Notes: generated by a model not told the origin, from the letters alone. Counted from the first letter of the stretch, positions 28,472-37,117 are shown. The stretch is 64,000 bases of DNA from Rhizobium sp. SG_E_25_P2 (GCF_029892285.1 NZ_JARXVM010000023.1:1-64000), one strand, 5' to 3'. Translations and numbers: made by a program.

Positions 28472-28933
28472 TTAATCCTGCGGCTCGCACCGGACTTCGG
28501 TGCGGACCGAATTGGCGATGAAGCATTCCTCATGCGCCAGATGATGCAAATCCTCGATCATCGACGCGTCCGGCGCATTGCCCTCCCAAGCGATGCGGGG
28601 CCGGAGCGTCACGAGGCTGACCCAGAAGCGGCCGGCGGCGTTCTTTTCCATCACGCCTTCGGCCACATCTTCATAGCGGTTGACCACCAGTCCCCGCTTT
28701 GCCGCGAAGTACAGGAAGGTCATCATATGGCAGGAGGACAGGCTGGCCACGAAGGCCTCTTCCGGATCCACCCCTGCCGGGTCGGAAAAACGGGGCACGA
28801 CATGCGGCGATGACGAAGCCCTGAGAACCACACCGCCATCGAACGCCCAGGAATGGCCGCGACTGAAGCGGCTGTCCGAAAACACCTCGCTTTTTGCGCG
28901 TTCCCAGAGGATCGTGGCGGTGTAGCTCGCCAT
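28472..28933 (-). CDS. OsmC-family peroxiredoxin-like protein
   Basis: A 153-residue OsmC/Ohr-fold protein. The two redox cysteines are present, in LSSCHMMTFLYFA and EECFIANSV. OsmC proteins reduce organic hydroperoxides. It is embedded in the mgsABC-glnT operon: its start is one base after the preceding stop, and 32 bases separate it from glnT. A role linked to methylamine metabolism, for example handling reactive by-products, is only a guess. The C-terminal Cys-Glu region is short. Confidence 0.88.
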   Translation of the reverse strand: MASYTATILWERAKSEVFSDSRFSRGHSWAFDGGVVLRASSSPHVVPRFSDPAGVDPEEAFVASLSSCHMMTFLYFAAKRGLVVNRYEDVAEGVMEKNAAGRFWVSLVTLRPRIAWEGNAPDASMIEDLHHLAHEECFIANSVRTEVRCEPQD

Positions 28934-28934
28934 G

Positions 28935-30263
28935 TCAGAAACCGGCCTTGCCCGGATACCAGCTGGTGCCAGCCAGCGGCACCTGCGCCATGGCGGCTGC
29001 TTCCATCGTCAGCGCGCAGAGATCTTCGGGCTCCAGATTGGTCAGCTTGTTCTTGCCGCAGGCGCGGGCAATCGTCTGGGCTTCCAGGGTCATGACCTTG
29101 AGATAGTTGGCCAGGCGACGACCAGCGACGATGGGATCGAGTCGGGCGGCGAGTTCCGGGTCCTGGGTGGTGATGCCGGCGGGATCCTTGCCCTCGTGCC
29201 AATCGTCATAGGCGCCGGCGGTCGAGCCGAGCTTCTGATATTCTTCTTCCCAATGCGGATCATTGTCGCCGATGGCGACGAGCGCTGCCGTGCCGATGGC
29301 CACGGCGTCAGCGCCCAGCGCCAAGGCTTTCGCCACATCGGCGCCCGAGCGGATGCCGCCCGAAACGATCAGCTGCACCTTGCGATGCATGCCCAAATCC
29401 TGCAGCGCCTGAACGGCGGGACGGATGCAGGCGAGCGTCGGCATGCCGACATTCTCGATGAACACGTCCTGGGTGGCGGCGGTGCCGCCCTGCATGCCAT
29501 CGAGCACGACGACATCGGCGCCGGCTTTGACCGCAAGCGCGGTGTCGTAATAGGGGCGTGCGCCGCCGACCTTGATATAGATCGGCTTTTCCCAATCGGT
29601 GATTTCGCGCAGTTCCAGGATCTTGATTTCAAGATCGTCGGGGCCGGTCCAGTCGGGATGACGGCAGGCCGAGCGCTGGTCGATGCCCTTGGGCAGATTG
29701 CGCATAGTGGCGACGCGATCGGAAATCTTCTGACCCAGCAGCATGCCGCCGCCGCCGGGCTTGGCGCCCTGGCCGACCACGACTTCGATGGCGTCGGCGC
29801 GACGCAAATCCTTTGGGTTCATGCCATAGCGCGAGGGCAGATACTGATAGACCAGCGTCTGCGAATGGCCGCGCTCCTCATCGGTCATGCCGCCATCGCC
29901 CGTGGTGGTGGAGGTGCCCGCAAGCGTCGCGCCGCGACCCAAGGCTTCCTTGGCGTTGCCGGACAATGCGCCAAAGCTCATGCCGGCAATGGTGATCGGC
30001 GTCTTCAGATGGATCGGCTTCTTTGCGAAACGCGTGCCGAGAACGACCGAGGTGTCGCATTTTTCGCGATAGCCTTCGAGCGGATAGCGCGAGATCGAAG
30101 CGCCCAGGAACAACAGGTCGTCGAAATGCGGCACCTTGCGCTTGGCGCCTGCGCCGCGGATATCATAGATGCCGGTCGCGGCCGCGCGGCGGATTTCCGC
30201 CAGCGTATAATCGTCGAAGGTCGCAGACTTGCGCGGCGGGGTATAGGGATTGTGATAGCTCAT
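28935..30263 (-). CDS. mgsC: N-methylglutamate synthase FMN-binding subunit (GltB-like)
   Basis: A 442-residue protein related to the FMN/synthase domain of glutamate synthase, the GlxD/MgsC type. Visible blocks include TPITIAGMSFGALSGNAKEALGRGA, GDGGMTDEERG and the flavin-binding barrel end ISGGIRSGADVAKALALGADAVAIGTAAL. With the GXGXG subunit and the class II amidotransferase upstream it forms a three-part enzyme making N-methylglutamate from gamma-glutamylmethylamide and 2-oxoglutarate-derived glutamate. The ATG at 30263 is the family start. mgsB ends 15 bases before it. Confidence 0.87.
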   Translation of the reverse strand: MSYHNPYTPPRKSATFDDYTLAEIRRAAATGIYDIRGAGAKRKVPHFDDLLFLGASISRYPLEGYREKCDTSVVLGTRFAKKPIHLKTPITIAGMSFGALSGNAKEALGRGATLAGTSTTTGDGGMTDEERGHSQTLVYQYLPSRYGMNPKDLRRADAIEVVVGQGAKPGGGGMLLGQKISDRVATMRNLPKGIDQRSACRHPDWTGPDDLEIKILELREITDWEKPIYIKVGGARPYYDTALAVKAGADVVVLDGMQGGTAATQDVFIENVGMPTLACIRPAVQALQDLGMHRKVQLIVSGGIRSGADVAKALALGADAVAIGTAALVAIGDNDPHWEEEYQKLGSTAGAYDDWHEGKDPAGITTQDPELAARLDPIVAGRRLANYLKVMTLEAQTIARACGKNKLTNLEPEDLCALTMEAAAMAQVPLAGTSWYPGKAGF

Positions 30264-30278
30264 CGTGATCCTCGCCAA

Positions 30279-30965
30279 TCAGTATGCGTCGGCATTGTCG
30301 ATGTTGAAATTGTAGAGCTTGCGGGCGGAGCCGTAGCGCTTGAACTCTTCCGGCTTGACGTCGGTGACGCCGGCCTTGGCCAGGAGTTCGGCGAGCTTTT
30401 CGAGATGCTTGGGCTTCATGGTCTTCTCGATGCAATCGGCGCCCAGGCTTTTGACGGTTCCGCGCACGAACAGCTTCGCCTCATAGAGCGAATCGCCCAG
30501 CGCTTCGCCGGCGTCGCCGCAGACCACGAGATGTCCCGACTGGCCCATGAAAGCCGACATATGGCCGATGGAGCCATGCACGACGATGTCGATGCCCTTC
30601 ATCGAGATGCCGCAGCGCGATGCGGCGTTGCCCTTGATGACCAGTAGACCGCCACGGCCAGTGGCTCCGGCATATTGGCTGGCGTCGCCCTCGATGAAGA
30701 CGGCGCCGCTCATCATGTTTTCCGCAACGCCCGGGCCGGCCGAGCCGTGCACGGTGACGGTCCCGCCGTCATTCATGCCGGCGCAGTAATAGCCGACCGA
30801 GCCCTTGATCTCGACGGTGACGGGACTGTCGATGCCGACAGCCACGGCATGATGGCCGCGCGGATTGATGACTTCGAAATTGGTGTCGTTGGCGCCGGCG
30901 GCGAGGCCGTGCAGCGCCTGATTGAGATCGCGCAGCGGCGTTTGCGACAGATCGAATACTGGCAT
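30279..30965 (-). CDS. mgsB: N-methylglutamate synthase GXGXG subunit (GltB C-terminal-like)
   Basis: A 228-residue right-handed beta-helix protein like the C-terminal GXGXG domain of glutamate synthase. The repeats GSVGYYCAGMNDGGTVTVHGSAGPGVAENMMSG and GRGGLLVIKGNAASRCGISMKGIDIVVHGSIGHMSAFMGQSG can be followed along the chain. The frame is open far upstream, but the ATG at 30963-30965 gives MPVFDLSQTPLRDLNQAL, the expected N-terminus. It follows the amidotransferase gene by 37 bases. Confidence 0.87.
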   Translation of the reverse strand: MPVFDLSQTPLRDLNQALHGLAAGANDTNFEVINPRGHHAVAVGIDSPVTVEIKGSVGYYCAGMNDGGTVTVHGSAGPGVAENMMSGAVFIEGDASQYAGATGRGGLLVIKGNAASRCGISMKGIDIVVHGSIGHMSAFMGQSGHLVVCGDAGEALGDSLYEAKLFVRGTVKSLGADCIEKTMKPKHLEKLAELLAKAGVTDVKPEEFKRYGSARKLYNFNIDNADAY

Positions 30966-31002
30966 GGATTTCTTACTTTCCTGTCTTGAAGCGCGGACGG
31001 GC

Positions 31003-31908
31003 TCAGGCCGCCTTGTCGTGATCCCAGAAATAGACGGTTGCCGGCTCTGGCTCCCAAACGCGGGCGTTCTCGATACCCGGCAGATTGACGAGCGCGCGGT
31101 ATTCAGAGCCGAAGGCCACATATTGGTCCGTCTCGGCCATCACGGCGGGCTTGCAGGCGATGGGATCGCGCACCACGCCGAAACCGGACTTGGTGCCGAC
31201 GACGAAGGTGAAGAAGCCATCGAGATCGTCGAGCGCGCCGGTCAGCGCCTCGCCGAGATCCTTGCCCTTGGCCATTTCGGCGGTCAGATAGGCGGCGGCG
31301 ACTTCGGAATCGTTCTGGGTTTCGAAGCGCATGCCCTCGCGGATCAGTTCGCGGCGGAGATTGTTGTGGTTGGACAGCGAACCGTTATGCACCAGGCATT
31401 GGTCGGCGCCGGTCGAGAAAGGGTGAGCGCCGAGCGTGGTGACCGCGCTTTCGGTGGCCATGCGGGTATGGCCGATGCCATGCGTGCCCTTCATGGCGCG
31501 CACGCCAAAACGTGCGACGACATCCTTGGGCAGTCCGACTTCCTTGTAGATCTCGACGCATTCGCCCGAGCCCATCAGCCTGATGTCAGGGCGGATCTCG
31601 TTGAGGATCTCGCGCATGCGCGGCAGATCCGCCTGGGCCACCTCGATCACCGCATGCGTGCTCTTGCGCACGACAGAGGCGGTGACGCCAGCCGTGGCGA
31701 GATCGGCGTCGAGGCCGGCGAAATCCGTCTCGGGCGAGGCCGATTGTACGGTGATCTTCGCTTTTCCGCTCGCCGCGCCGCCATAGATCGCGATGCCTGC
31801 TGAATCAGGGCCGCGATCGGTCATGGTGATCAGCATGTCCGAAAGCAGGGCGCCGAGTTCCGGCTCCAGGCTTTTGTCTTTGATGAAGAGGCCAACTATG
31901 CCGCACAT
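31003..31908 (-). CDS. mgsA: N-methylglutamate synthase class II glutamine amidotransferase subunit
   Basis: A 301-residue Ntn-type amidotransferase of the GlxB/MgsA kind. The catalytic Cys2 follows the initiator Met (MCGIVGLF), and the family motifs GIGHTRMATES, HNGSLSNHNNLRREL and the Asn/Asp block near QNDSEVAAAYL are present. It opens the mgsA-mgsB-mgsC-osmC-glnT operon. A GGAGAA site precedes the ATG and is part of an inverted repeat that may act as an operator. Confidence 0.88.
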   Translation of the reverse strand: MCGIVGLFIKDKSLEPELGALLSDMLITMTDRGPDSAGIAIYGGAASGKAKITVQSASPETDFAGLDADLATAGVTASVVRKSTHAVIEVAQADLPRMREILNEIRPDIRLMGSGECVEIYKEVGLPKDVVARFGVRAMKGTHGIGHTRMATESAVTTLGAHPFSTGADQCLVHNGSLSNHNNLRRELIREGMRFETQNDSEVAAAYLTAEMAKGKDLGEALTGALDDLDGFFTFVVGTKSGFGVVRDPIACKPAVMAETDQYVAFGSEYRALVNLPGIENARVWEPEPATVYFWDHDKAA

Positions 31909-31917
31909 GGGTTCATT

Positions 31918-31938
31918 CTCCAGTTCCTATGTCTGGAG
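31918..31938 (-). promoter_or_regulatory. Inverted repeat over the mgsA ribosome site
   Basis: CTCCAG (31918-31923) pairs with CTGGAG (31933-31938) across nine bases and overlaps the mgsA ribosome-binding site. It may be an operator of one of the two regulators encoded upstream, or an RNA hairpin that hides the ribosome site. Confidence 0.4.
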
Positions 31939-31983
31939 GAATATCACCCACATGAAATTAGTTCAACTGGTATGAAAGAAAAT

Positions 31984-32646
31984 TTACCGGCGTCCGCGCG
32001 CTTTTTCCGGGTAGGAAATGATAGAAAGATAACGAGCCGGCAGCTTGACGAGCACTTCCGGCCCGTGCGGCGCGTCAGCGTCGAAAAACAGGCTGTCGCC
32101 GGGGGCCATCGGATAGAGCCTGTCGCCATGGCGGTAGTGAACCTCGCCCTCCAGCATATAGAGAAACTCGAGGCCCTCGTGCTGGAAGGTCGGGAAGACA
32201 TCGGAATCGGTGGTCAGGGTGATCAGATAGGGCTCGACCACCACGCCCGACGTGTTGTTGCCGATATGGCCGAGCAGATTATACTGGTGCCCGGCGCGGG
32301 TTCCCCGGCGTTCGAGTTCCACCCCTTCGCCCGCCTTCACGAACATCGCGTTGCGGCTTTCCTCGAAGCGCCGGAAGAAGGCGGTCACCGGCACGCCCAG
32401 CGCCTGAGCCAGAGATTGCAACGTGGTGAGCGAAGGCGACGTGTTGCCGTTTTCGATCTTCGACAACATGCCCAGAGAAATTCCGGTCGCGCTGGCGAGA
32501 TCCGAGCCGGTAATGCCCAGCTTCTTGCGCAATGTCCTGACTTCATGGCCGATGGCCCGTTCAAGATTGTTTTCTCGCGCATCTTCACGCACCGCATGCG
32601 GATTTTGAAACGGCAAACCGTCATCGCCGGTTTCGACTGTCGTCAT
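31984..32646 (-). CDS. XRE-family regulator with C-terminal cupin
   Basis: A 220-residue regulator with an XRE helix-turn-helix at about 33-90 (LRKKLGITGSDLASATGISLGMLSKIENGNTSPSLTTLQ split over the helices) and a C-terminal cupin (about 140-210; HEGLEFLYMLEGEVHYRHGDRLYPMAPGDSLFFDADAPHG). Such proteins sense small polar metabolites. It lies 75 bases upstream of the mgs operon on the same strand and probably controls it. Confidence 0.9.
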   Translation of the reverse strand: MTTVETGDDGLPFQNPHAVREDARENNLERAIGHEVRTLRKKLGITGSDLASATGISLGMLSKIENGNTSPSLTTLQSLAQALGVPVTAFFRRFEESRNAMFVKAGEGVELERRGTRAGHQYNLLGHIGNNTSGVVVEPYLITLTTDSDVFPTFQHEGLEFLYMLEGEVHYRHGDRLYPMAPGDSLFFDADAPHGPEVLVKLPARYLSIISYPEKARGRR

Positions 32647-32719
32647 TCCGCGAGCTTTCCGAATTTCCTCAAAGGAAAAATCCTAGCAGGAATACGCCGC
32701 CACAGGAAAGAGGGATTCG

Positions 32720-33682
32720 CTATTTTCGCACGCCGCTCGGACTCTCTCCATAAAGGCGCCGAAAAGCCCGCGAGAATTGCGATGCGCCTGAAAAGCCGCA
32801 GGCCAGCGCGATTTCCGCGATCTTCATCGGGCTTTGCCGGAGCAGCGAACGGCCGCGTTCGAGTCGGATGCGCAGATATTCCTGCTGGAAGCTGGAATTG
32901 AGATTGGCCGCGAACAGCCGATCGAGATGGCGTTCGGAGACGCCGGCAAGCCGGGCCATTTCCGCGCGGCTGGTCGGTTCCTCCACCGAAGCCTCCATGC
33001 GTTCGAGGACGGCGATCAGGCCGGCGTGACGGATGCCGTAGCGCGCCGCAGTCGAGGATCGTTGCGGCCCGGTGGGCGGATCGACGTGGCGGTGCAGGAA
33101 CCAATCGCTGACCGCTCGGGCGAAATCTGGGCCATGGCGATCCTCGATCAATGCATGCATCAAATCGAGCGGCGCCACGCCGCCGCCGCAGGTGATGCGG
33201 TCGCGGTCGATAACGAAGCGGACCCGTTCGGGAATGAGGTCCGGCCAGCGCTCGCTCAGCGCCGCAGCGTGTTCCCAATGCACGGTGAATCGGCGATCGG
33301 CGAGCAGGCCGGCCGCCGCCAGCAGGAAGGGGCCTCCCGAAATGCCGCCGAGCGCCAGTCCGGACCGCGCCATTCTGCGCAGAAACCCGACCAGGGCCAC
33401 GTTGCCGAGATAGCGCGCCGGATCGCCGCCGGCCACGACCAGCAGAAGATCGAGTTCCAGCGCCGAGCGCGGCGGCGGCTCGATGGGCGCCAGCACGCCG
33501 ACGGAGGATTGGGCCATTTCCGTGTCTGCGCCGAAGAAGCGCATTTCATACAGCGTTTTGCCAGCCAGGAGGTTTGCGGCGCGCAAGGGTTCGACCGCCG
33601 AGGCGAAGGACATCAACGCAAAGCCGGGCAGCAGCAGGAAGCCGATCCGGAAGGCGTCGTCGCGATCGTCCCGCCGCGTCAT
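32720..33682 (-). CDS. glxA: GlxA-type AraC regulator with DJ-1/PfpI-like sensor domain
   Basis: A 320-residue regulator with an amidotransferase-class-I-like (DJ-1/PfpI) domain at about 10-195 and an AraC helix-turn-helix at about 220-318 (LAGVSERHLDRLF, GFSGASQFSRAFRRLYG). The nucleophile elbow reads GGISGGPFL with no cysteine, typical of the sensor type. Relatives include GlxA and GbdR, which control methylamine and betaine pathways. Position next to the mgs operon fits. Its start overlaps the stop of the CNB-domain gene by one base. Confidence 0.88.
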   Translation of the reverse strand: MTRRDDRDDAFRIGFLLLPGFALMSFASAVEPLRAANLLAGKTLYEMRFFGADTEMAQSSVGVLAPIEPPPRSALELDLLLVVAGGDPARYLGNVALVGFLRRMARSGLALGGISGGPFLLAAAGLLADRRFTVHWEHAAALSERWPDLIPERVRFVIDRDRITCGGGVAPLDLMHALIEDRHGPDFARAVSDWFLHRHVDPPTGPQRSSTAARYGIRHAGLIAVLERMEASVEEPTSRAEMARLAGVSERHLDRLFAANLNSSFQQEYLRIRLERGRSLLRQSPMKIAEIALACGFSGASQFSRAFRRLYGESPSGVRK

Positions 33683-34137
33683 CAGGTGAACCTCGCCGAC
33701 AGGGCCTCCAGATCGGCGGTCAGCTTTGTGAAGTTCTCGCGCAGCCGCCGCTCCAGCGACACGGCCACGTCTGGATATTCCTCCAGCATGCGATGAAACA
33801 GCGCCCTGGAAATGCGGATGACTTCACTCGCCTCCGCCGCCACGGCGGAAAATTGTCGTTCGACTTCCGCCACCATGGCGATTTCCGTTAGCATCGATCC
33901 TGGACCCGCTTCGCCGGTCTTGTGCTCGCCGAGCGATGGCGAATAGCGGATGAGGTCGATGCGGCCGGTCGTCACCACATAGGCGCCGTCGGCGGCTTCT
34001 CCCTGTCGAAACAGGATGCGCCCGGGTTCGATGCGACGGCGCTCGGCGCCGAAAGCCAGAAGACGCAAATGATCTTCGCTCAGATCCCGGAAGATCGAGA
34101 GACGCTGGAACAGCGCGATATCGTCCTTGAGCGCCAA
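33682..34137 (-). CDS. Cyclic-nucleotide-binding domain protein
   Basis: A 151-residue protein made of a single CNB (Crp/PKA-R-like) fold without a DNA-binding domain. Segments FRQGEAADGAYVVTTGRIDLIRYS and GPGSMLTEIAMVAEVERQFSAVAAEASEVIRISR follow the family pattern. It sits 13 bases after cenR, an adjacency also known in Brucella (otpR with a PKA-regulatory-subunit-like gene). It overlaps glxA by one base. Function unknown. It may feed cyclic nucleotide or other signals to the CenR pathway. Confidence 0.85.
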   Translation of the reverse strand: MALKDDIALFQRLSIFRDLSEDHLRLLAFGAERRRIEPGRILFRQGEAADGAYVVTTGRIDLIRYSPSLGEHKTGEAGPGSMLTEIAMVAEVERQFSAVAAEASEVIRISRALFHRMLEEYPDVAVSLERRLRENFTKLTADLEALSARFT

Positions 34138-34150
34138 AGCTTATCCTGCC

Positions 34151-34834
34151 TTACGGAATGATCTTGTAGCCGCCATTCTCGGTCACGAGAATTTCGGCAT
34201 TGGACGGGTCACGCTCGATTTTCTGGCGCAGTCGGTAAACATGGGTTTCCAGCGTATGCGTGGTGACGCCGGAATTGTAGCCCCAGACTTCTTCCAGCAA
34301 TTCGTCGCGGCTGACCGATTTCTGGCCGGCGCGGAACAGATAGCGGATGATCGCCGCTTCCTTCTCGGTCAACCGGATTTTCTTGCCGCCTTGATCGGTC
34401 AAGAGCTTCTGCGCCGGCTTGAACAGATAGGGGCCGACATTGAAGGTCGCGTCCTCGCTCTGTTCATATTGCCGGAGCTGGGCGCGTATGCGGGCGAGCA
34501 GCACCGCGAACCGGAAGGGCTTGGTGACGTAGTCATTGGCGCCAGCCTCGAGGCCCAAGATCGTGTCGGCGTCAGTGTCATGTCCCGTCAGCATGATAAT
34601 CGGGCTCTTGAAGCCGTTTTTGCGCAACAGTTTCACCGCCTCGCGGCCGTCCATGTCAGGCAGGCCGACATCCATGATCAGGAGATCGATCTGCTCGGAC
34701 CGCGCGGTATGAACGCCCTTTGCCGCGGTGGCGTCCTCGACGACGCGGAATTCCTCGTAGAGCGACAATTGTTCGACGAGCGCTTCGCGAAGATCCTGGT
34801 CGTCATCCACGAGAAGAAGGGTGCGGGCGTTCAT
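34151..34834 (-). CDS. cenR: OmpR-family response regulator, CenR type
   Basis: A 227-residue response regulator with an N-terminal receiver (DDDQD acidic pocket, phospho-acceptor Asp in LLIMDVGLPDMDGREA, the MLTGHD Thr, and KPF Lys) and a C-terminal winged helix (LTEKEAAIIRYLFRAGQKSVSRDELLEEVWGYNSGVTTHTLETHVYRLRQKIE). The sequence fits the CenR/OtpR regulators of alphaproteobacteria, which maintain the cell envelope and are often essential. No kinase gene is beside it, as usual for CenR. Confidence 0.9.
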   Translation of the reverse strand: MNARTLLLVDDDQDLREALVEQLSLYEEFRVVEDATAAKGVHTARSEQIDLLIMDVGLPDMDGREAVKLLRKNGFKSPIIMLTGHDTDADTILGLEAGANDYVTKPFRFAVLLARIRAQLRQYEQSEDATFNVGPYLFKPAQKLLTDQGGKKIRLTEKEAAIIRYLFRAGQKSVSRDELLEEVWGYNSGVTTHTLETHVYRLRQKIERDPSNAEILVTENGGYKIIP

Positions 34835-34982
34835 GGCGTCGTTCTCTCATTTGCAACGAGTCAATCGATTGGTATGTCAGAATACGCAGCAAGGGCAAGG
34901 CCGGGGCGATTCCGCCTCTCCCTAGCTCCGGAAAAAACATCACCTGCAACACAAATCTCTGTGAAAATCGCGCCTGGAGCCG

Positions 34983-35516
34983 ATGATGCCGTCAAAACCG
35001 CTCGCAGAAATCATCCTGCGTCCTCAGCCGGGCAATCCGCGCCGGGCGATCCTTCAGGCGGGACCACTCACTTTTTATGCCGCGCTGGGTCGCTCCGGCC
35101 GGTCAAGCCGCAAACGCGAGGGCGATGGCGCAACCCCGATCGCCGCAATGCGGATTCTCCACGGCTTCTATCGCCGCGACCATGGCGCGCCGCCGCCGTC
35201 CCGCCTGAAACTCATGCCCATCCGGCGCTGGATGTTGTGGTGCGACGCCCCCGGCGACGCCAATTATAACAGGCCCGTCCGCGCGCCGTTCAGGAAAAGC
35301 CATGAGCAGATGATGCGGAGCGACGGCCTCTACGACATCTGTCTCGTCCTGGATTGGAATGTGTCGAGCAGAAAGCAGGGGGCGGGTTCCGCCATTTTCT
35401 TTCATCTGGCCCGCTCCGGCTATAGTCCCACCGAAGGCTGCGTGGCGATCAGCCGCCGCGACATGGAGCGGCTGCTGCCGTTGATCGGGCCGCAGACCGT
35501 GCTGCGCGTGCTCTGA
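34983..35516 (+). CDS. L,D-transpeptidase-like (YkuD domain) protein
   Basis: A 177-residue YkuD-fold protein with the active-site block HLARSGYSPTEGCVAISRRD, in which the Cys is the nucleophile. YkuD enzymes make or edit 3-3 peptidoglycan cross-links. No signal peptide or membrane anchor is visible at the N-terminus (MMPSKPLAEIILRPQPG), so how it reaches the periplasm is unclear. Such short forms are common in Rhizobiales. It is divergent from cenR, which suggests a shared envelope role. Confidence 0.85.
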   Translation: MMPSKPLAEIILRPQPGNPRRAILQAGPLTFYAALGRSGRSSRKREGDGATPIAAMRILHGFYRRDHGAPPPSRLKLMPIRRWMLWCDAPGDANYNRPVRAPFRKSHEQMMRSDGLYDICLVLDWNVSSRKQGAGSAIFFHLARSGYSPTEGCVAISRRDMERLLPLIGPQTVLRVL

Positions 35517-35538
35517 TGTCCGGATTTTCGGAAGGCGC

Positions 35539-36111
35539 TCAGTCCTTCTTGGCGAGCGACTTCGGCCTCATGAATGTCTTGAGACGGCCCTTGCCTGGCT
35601 GGATCGCCGCCCAGTCCGCCGCGTCGAAATCGAAGACGGCCAACCCCGCAGTCGGATATTTCTCCAGCAGACGCTCGGCATGCTCGCCTTCGCGGGAGGC
35701 CAGCAGCAGGCGGGCGAGATCTTCGAGTCCGGGATTATGGCCGATGATCATCAAGCTGGAAACCGAGGCGTCGGTCTTGCGCAGCACCGCCAACATTGTG
35801 TCAGCGCTCGCCTCATAGATCCTGTCGTCGGTCTGCGCGCCGACGACTCCCGGCAGCAGTTTGCGGATCAGGGACCAGGTGTCCTGCGTGCGGCGCGCCG
35901 GCGACACCAGCACGACCTCCGGCGCCAGGCGCCGCTTGGCGAGATAGGCGCCCATCAGCGGCGCTGCGCGCCGGCCCCGATCGGCCAGCGGCCTGTTGAT
36001 GTCGTCGACGCCGTCGGGCCAGGCCGATTTGGCATGGCGCAACAGGATCAAACGTTTGCAGGGCCGGCCCGCCGATCTGGCGGGCGACGTTTCGTCGGGA
36101 ACCTGGGTCAT
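35539..36111 (-). CDS. sixA: SixA-like phosphohistidine phosphatase
   Basis: A 190-residue histidine phosphatase (phosphoglycerate mutase superfamily). The RHAKS motif (LILLRHAKSAWPDG) bears the catalytic His, and the second His lies in MIIGHNPGLEDLA. SixA removes phosphate from histidines of phosphotransfer proteins. The C-terminus is basic. It converges on the L,D-transpeptidase gene with 22 bases between stops. Confidence 0.87.
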   Translation of the reverse strand: MTQVPDETSPARSAGRPCKRLILLRHAKSAWPDGVDDINRPLADRGRRAAPLMGAYLAKRRLAPEVVLVSPARRTQDTWSLIRKLLPGVVGAQTDDRIYEASADTMLAVLRKTDASVSSLMIIGHNPGLEDLARLLLASREGEHAERLLEKYPTAGLAVFDFDAADWAAIQPGKGRLKTFMRPKSLAKKD

Positions 36112-36261
36112 GGATCGAATGTTCGGCTGCGCCTGAGGTTGGTTTGCGGGAAATAAAGCCTATATCCTGTCGCGTGGCAATGAGGCGCGCGTGCAGATGC
36201 TGCGCCTTGTTCCGCGTCCCCGACGGCGGAGTCGATCCGGCGCACAGGTCAGGAGAACCCA

Positions 36262-37092
36262 ATGACACAGAATCCTCTCATCACATTGAACGACGGCGCG
36301 CAGATCCCGCAGATCGGCCTGGGCGTCTGGCAGACGCCCAATGACGGCGCAGCCGACGCGGTGCGCACGGCCATCGAGGCCGGTTACCGTCACGTCGATA
36401 CGGCGGCGATCTATGAAAACGAAGACGGCGTCGGCGATGGTATCCGCCAATCCGGTCTGCCGCGCGGCGAGCTCTTTCTCACCACCAAGCTTTGGAACGA
36501 CCGGCAAGGTTATGACAGCGCGCTCCGCGCCTTCGACGAGAGCCTGAAGCGTCTCAAGACCGATTATGTCGACCTCTATCTCATCCACTGGCCGTCGCCG
36601 CATCGCGGCCACTATGTCGAGGCCTGGAAGGCGCTGGTGCGCTTGAAGGAAGAAGGTCGGGCGCGCTCGATCGGCGTCTCCAACTTTTGCCCCGAGCATC
36701 TCGACCGCATCATCATTGAGACCGGTGTGACGCCCGTGCTCAACCAGGTCGAATTGCATCCGGATTTCCAGCAAAAACCGCTGCGCGACAAGCACGCGTC
36801 GCTCGGCGTAGCGACCGAGTCCTGGAGCCCGCTCGGCCAGGGCAAATTGCTCGATCATCCCGGGATTGCGGCCATCGCCGCCAAGCATGGCCGCAGCGCC
36901 GCCCAGGTGATCATTCGCTGGCATATCCAGTCGGGCCTGATCGTCATCCCGAAGTCGGTGACCCCTAGCCGAATCAGCGAGAACATTCAGATCTTTGATT
37001 TCGCGCTTGATGATTCGGACATGACGGTTCTCGCCAGTCTTGATTCGGCTGCCGCGCGCATCGGGCCGGACCCGATGACGGCGACGTTCTGA
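36262..37092 (+). CDS. Aldo/keto reductase (2,5-diketogluconate reductase-like)
   Basis: A 276-residue NADPH-dependent aldo/keto reductase. The catalytic tetrad is visible: Asp and Tyr in HVDTAAIYENE, Lys in LTTKLW and His in LYLIHWPSP. The C-terminal NADPH-binding IPKSVTPSRISENIQIFDF is intact. Similar to DkgA-type enzymes. The true substrate is unknown. A strong terminator follows. Confidence 0.9.
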   Translation: MTQNPLITLNDGAQIPQIGLGVWQTPNDGAADAVRTAIEAGYRHVDTAAIYENEDGVGDGIRQSGLPRGELFLTTKLWNDRQGYDSALRAFDESLKRLKTDYVDLYLIHWPSPHRGHYVEAWKALVRLKEEGRARSIGVSNFCPEHLDRIIIETGVTPVLNQVELHPDFQQKPLRDKHASLGVATESWSPLGQGKLLDHPGIAAIAAKHGRSAAQVIIRWHIQSGLIVIPKSVTPSRISENIQIFDFALDDSDMTVLASLDSAAARIGPDPMTATF

Positions 37093-37117
37093 GAGAGAAA
37101 AGGACGGTTTATCGACT

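Noticed and set aside
28932-30647. Long plus-strand frame opposite mgsC/mgsB
   Set aside because: A shadow of the clearly recognised GltB-like genes on the other strand, with no family features.
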